This document shows, one piece after another, positions 61,791 through 64,000 of a stretch of DNA of 64,000 nt. Position numbers and translations under genes: made by a program. Numbering within the stretch: the first letter of the stretch is position 1; each line of letters opens with the position of its first letter. Below the pieces are notes generated by a model. It made no database searches, was not told the origin of the DNA, and was given only the letters and a program-made list of their open reading frames with translations. The stretch lies in the NCBI RefSeq assembly GCF_000373265.1, contig NZ_KB890767.1, positions 62,001-126,000 on the forward strand, written 5' to 3'. The DNA is from Pontibacter roseus DSM 17521 (GTDB lineage: Bacteria; Bacteroidota; Bacteroidia; Cytophagales; Hymenobacteraceae).

Positions 61791-63380
61791 TTATTTTTTG
61801 CTGAACCACATCTCATAGGTATGGTAGTCTGGGTTCAGACCGCCTACTTTTTCCAGAGCGCTCACGTTCCACATGTACTCAGAGTTGTATCTCGGTCTGA
61901 AGCGGTAAGCTGGCTGGCCCTGGTTTAGACCGAACAGCGGATTTGGCAGCTCAAAGCCTGTGAACACCTCGCTGCTGTAGTGATATCTTCTCAAGTCAGT
62001 CCAAGTCTCCAGGAAGCCCCATCCCCACTGGGCAACATACTTCTGCAGCATGATTTTCTGCAAGGTCAAACCTTCGGGGCTCTTTGGCAGCAGTTCCTCG
62101 CTCGCCTGGAACGCCTGCTTTCTCTGAGCATACACGGCTACTTCGTCTTCTGGCGTAGCGGCATCGTTCACCACATACTTCTGCACGAAGTCAAGGTGCG
62201 CGTTCACGCCTTTGGTGTAAGCATCCAGCGCCACCGCCTTGTCACCTTTGATGAAGGCAGCCTCAGCCTTGATGAACTGCAGCTGTGAGTAGGTCATGAT
62301 AGGGAACCGCTCGTTGTTGCCGAACAGGTATTTGTTCGGAGTAGTTGCTGCCACCACATCTGTAGGCGTATTCCACAGGTTTCTTGGGCGCTTGCCTACT
62401 TCATACTCGGTCACACCTACTGTTGGCGTCACGCCTCTGTACTGGCCGTCCGGCGCCTGTGCCAGCATTACCGGCAGGCGTGGGTCTGTCAGGTTTGTTT
62501 CTCCTTCAGCTACTGGTCCCTGCAAGGCAGGATTGGTGCCGTCCAGCAGGCTCACGATAAACTTGGACTGACGGAACGTGTTCAGGTTGCCTCTTCTAGG
62601 ACCAAAGAAGTTCGTGTCGTTAGACACGGCGCCTTCAAAACGAACAGACGCGTCATCCGCGTTGCTTGCCAGCGATTTGTCCACGTACTCAATCACCTTG
62701 TCCGGGTTGTAGGAAGGCTTGTTGGAAAGGTGATGCTCGTTGATAGCCAACAGGCCGTAAGCGAACTTCAACCATTTGGCACGGTCTCCTGCATACATCA
62801 GGTCTCCTCTGCTCAATTGCGAGCTGGCTACGTTGCCGTCTGTGCGCTCCAGGTTCTGGATACCCAGCAGCGTCAGGCGTTTCACCTCTGCGTAAATCTC
62901 CTCCTGCGTATCATAGTCGAAGCTGGTTCTGCCCGGCTCAAAGGCCTGTGACACAATCACCTCACCATGGTAGTCAGTCAGCGTCTGCCAACCGAAAGCA
63001 CGCAGCACATAGCCTACGCCCGCAAAGTCCCACTTCTCTTCCTGCTCCGCTCTGGTAATCATGTCGGTCAGGTTGGCGCCCATGCTGTAATACACGGCTC
63101 TCCAAAGCTGGCCCGAGGCATCGCTGCTGGCCACATAGCCATGCTGATCCCACACATCATTAGCTGATACGTGGTTCCAGTTCTGCACATACTTGCCCAG
63201 GTAACGGGAGTCGAACTGTATGCCTAGCGCTAACTCAGACTGAATGGCAGGCAGGTAAAATTGTGGAGCCACCACTTGGTCGGGTCCATTGGGGTTGGTA
63301 TTCACGTCGAGGTAACTTTCGCAGCTGGTCGTGGCAAACATGCCAGCTGTTAATAGAGACGCGAAAAGTATCTTTCTCAT
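61791..63380 (-). CDS. SusD/RagB-family nutrient-binding lipoprotein
   Basis: Start at 63380 (MRKILFASLLTAGMF), giving 529 residues with lipobox TTSC (Cys20) and ESYLDVNTNPNGPDQV directly after, the SusD-like_2 opening. The remaining sequence is helical (TPR-like) with ends such as YHTYEMWFSK. It caps the SusC pore at the cell surface. SusD-like_2 proteins often serve oligopeptides or mixed glycans rather than starch, which would fit muropeptide import. It lies between susC and the DUF4397 gene. Confidence 0.9.
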   Translation of the reverse strand: MRKILFASLLTAGMFATTSCESYLDVNTNPNGPDQVVAPQFYLPAIQSELALGIQFDSRYLGKYVQNWNHVSANDVWDQHGYVASSDASGQLWRAVYYSMGANLTDMITRAEQEEKWDFAGVGYVLRAFGWQTLTDYHGEVIVSQAFEPGRTSFDYDTQEEIYAEVKRLTLLGIQNLERTDGNVASSQLSRGDLMYAGDRAKWLKFAYGLLAINEHHLSNKPSYNPDKVIEYVDKSLASNADDASVRFEGAVSNDTNFFGPRRGNLNTFRQSKFIVSLLDGTNPALQGPVAEGETNLTDPRLPVMLAQAPDGQYRGVTPTVGVTEYEVGKRPRNLWNTPTDVVAATTPNKYLFGNNERFPIMTYSQLQFIKAEAAFIKGDKAVALDAYTKGVNAHLDFVQKYVVNDAATPEDEVAVYAQRKQAFQASEELLPKSPEGLTLQKIMLQKYVAQWGWGFLETWTDLRRYHYSSEVFTGFELPNPLFGLNQGQPAYRFRPRYNSEYMWNVSALEKVGGLNPDYHTYEMWFSKK

Positions 63381-63411
63381 TGATCGTTCTTTCTTTTGCA
63401 TTGCTCTTTAA

Positions 63412-64000
63412 TTAAAATCCAACGTTCACACCGAAGTTAAAGCCCATTGGCATTGGGAAGTTACCGTAGTCGAAGCCGGCACCACCGCTACCACCTACGG
63501 CAGCAGAGTTACCGTTCACCACAGGGTCCAGACCGGAGTAGTTGGTCAGGATGAACACGTCGGTCGCGGTCACGAACACACTTCCTGTCTTGATGAACTT
63601 CACGCTTCTGAGCAGTGGAGTTGATGACAGGTTGTAGTTCAGTGTGATGTCACGCAGACGCACCCAGTTGATGTCTTTTTCGATGAAGTCGATTTCTGGC
63701 AGGCCGAAAGTGGTAGACCAGAAGTTGGCATCGCGGGATGGGTCGATTACGATTGTGTTGCGGGTCGGATTTTCTGTGTTCTGCAGACCGTCTTTCATCA
63801 CGCCTTCAAACACAACTGGCTGGTTACGGTCAAGCGTACGCTTGCTCAGGCCGCGGGCCGTCAGGAAGTGCTCAGTACCATTGTAGATGTCGCCACCTTT
63901 TCTGAAGTCGAGCAGGAAGTTCAGGGACAGGTTCTTGTAACGGAAGCTATTAGAAAGACCTACTGTGAAGTCTGGCTGTCTGTCTCCTACTGTTACCCAG
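63412..64000 (-). CDS. SusC/RagA-family TonB-dependent receptor, C-terminal part
   Basis: Partial: the frame is open to the right edge of the window, leaving about 195 residues. Features of the SusC C-terminus: NSFRYKNLSLNFLLDFRKGGDIYN, then WVRLRDITLNYNLS, VFVTATDVFILTNYSGLDPVVNG and a final barrel strand (PMGFNFGVNVGF). It forms the outer-membrane pore for the substrate captured by SusD. Start, plug and most of the barrel lie outside the window. Confidence 0.92.
   Translation of the reverse strand, partial: WVTVGDRQPDFTVGLSNSFRYKNLSLNFLLDFRKGGDIYNGTEHFLTARGLSKRTLDRNQPVVFEGVMKDGLQNTENPTRNTIVIDPSRDANFWSTTFGLPEIDFIEKDINWVRLRDITLNYNLSSTPLLRSVKFIKTGSVFVTATDVFILTNYSGLDPVVNGNSAAVGGSGGAGFDYGNFPMPMGFNFGVNVGF

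Noticed and set aside
1..64000. The abundant AGGTATA motif as promoter or operator
   Set aside because: It occurs inside many genes in both orientations and shows no fixed distance to start codons, so ordinary transcription control is unlikely.
1..64000. tRNA or rRNA genes
   Set aside because: I saw no cloverleaf with a T-loop GTTCGA motif and CCA-type end, and no rRNA-like conserved blocks; a covariance search would be decisive.

Overview
The window reads as a chromosomal segment of a Bacteroidota bacterium, most likely Cytophagales/Hymenobacteraceae (Pontibacter-like). Evidence: SusC/SusD outer-membrane import proteins, many lipoproteins with Bacteroidota-style lipoboxes, YwbE, DUF4112 and DUF1684 proteins, a NagB-PIG-L fusion, promoters of the TTG/TAnnTTTG type, and moderate G+C with AT-rich intergenic DNA. 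The genus is an inference. I see no rRNA, tRNA, CRISPR array, transposase or prophage.

Left part (1-25 kb), mostly housekeeping and stress genes. sucD is followed by a divergent oxyR/dps pair with a candidate OxyR operator between them. A minus-strand cluster pheT - coiled-coil protein - zapA - structured RNA (6S-like candidate) - rny follows. Then come a DUF1684 protein, a NodB deacetylase lipoprotein, a pyruvate-kinase-like protein with an unusual layout, a beta-helix protein, small envelope proteins, ywbE, radC, a membrane metallophosphoesterase, a Spy/CpxP-like lipoprotein, a carboxypeptidase-regulatory-domain protein, the UV endonuclease gene uvsE, an M16 protease and small basic lipoproteins.

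Right part (25-64 kb), a long amino-sugar and peptidoglycan salvage region. The first block (25.4-33.4 kb) holds a FucP/NagP-type transporter, GH20 hexosaminidase, ROK kinase, NagB-PIG-L fusion and ROK/NagC-type regulator: GlcNAc/chitobiose use. The second block (34-41.6 kb) holds an NlpC/P60 peptidase, DUF819 transporter, a PLP enzyme coupled to an L-Ala-D/L-Glu epimerase, a PBP4-type carboxypeptidase and an amidase: murein peptide turnover. The third (42-47.6 kb, plus strand) holds a NagZ-type GH3 plus serine hydrolase, a COG4299 membrane acyltransferase and a DeoR regulator. The fourth (47.7-64 kb) holds a D-lactate-dehydrogenase-like protein, sodium symporter, MurQ, a phosphoesterase/beta-propeller protein, a PGRP-type amidase, a polysaccharide deacetylase, GH9, a DigH-like GHL10 hydrolase, a DUF4397 lipoprotein, SusD and the end of SusC. 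MurQ releases D-lactate from MurNAc-6-phosphate, so the nearby D-lactate-dehydrogenase-like gene fits. The whole looks like a utilisation locus for peptidoglycan fragments.

Three things stand out. (1) The heptamer AGGTATA/TATACCT (often extended to CAGGTATAGC) occurs about 100 times in 64 kb against about 8 expected, in genes and in terminator hairpins. (2) GH9 ends on a dnaX-type slippery heptamer, A AAA AAG, directly before its stop, and the -1 frame continues into a deacetylase that has no good start of its own. (3) A structured intergenic repeat of about 280 bp occurs three times at block boundaries in the salvage region.
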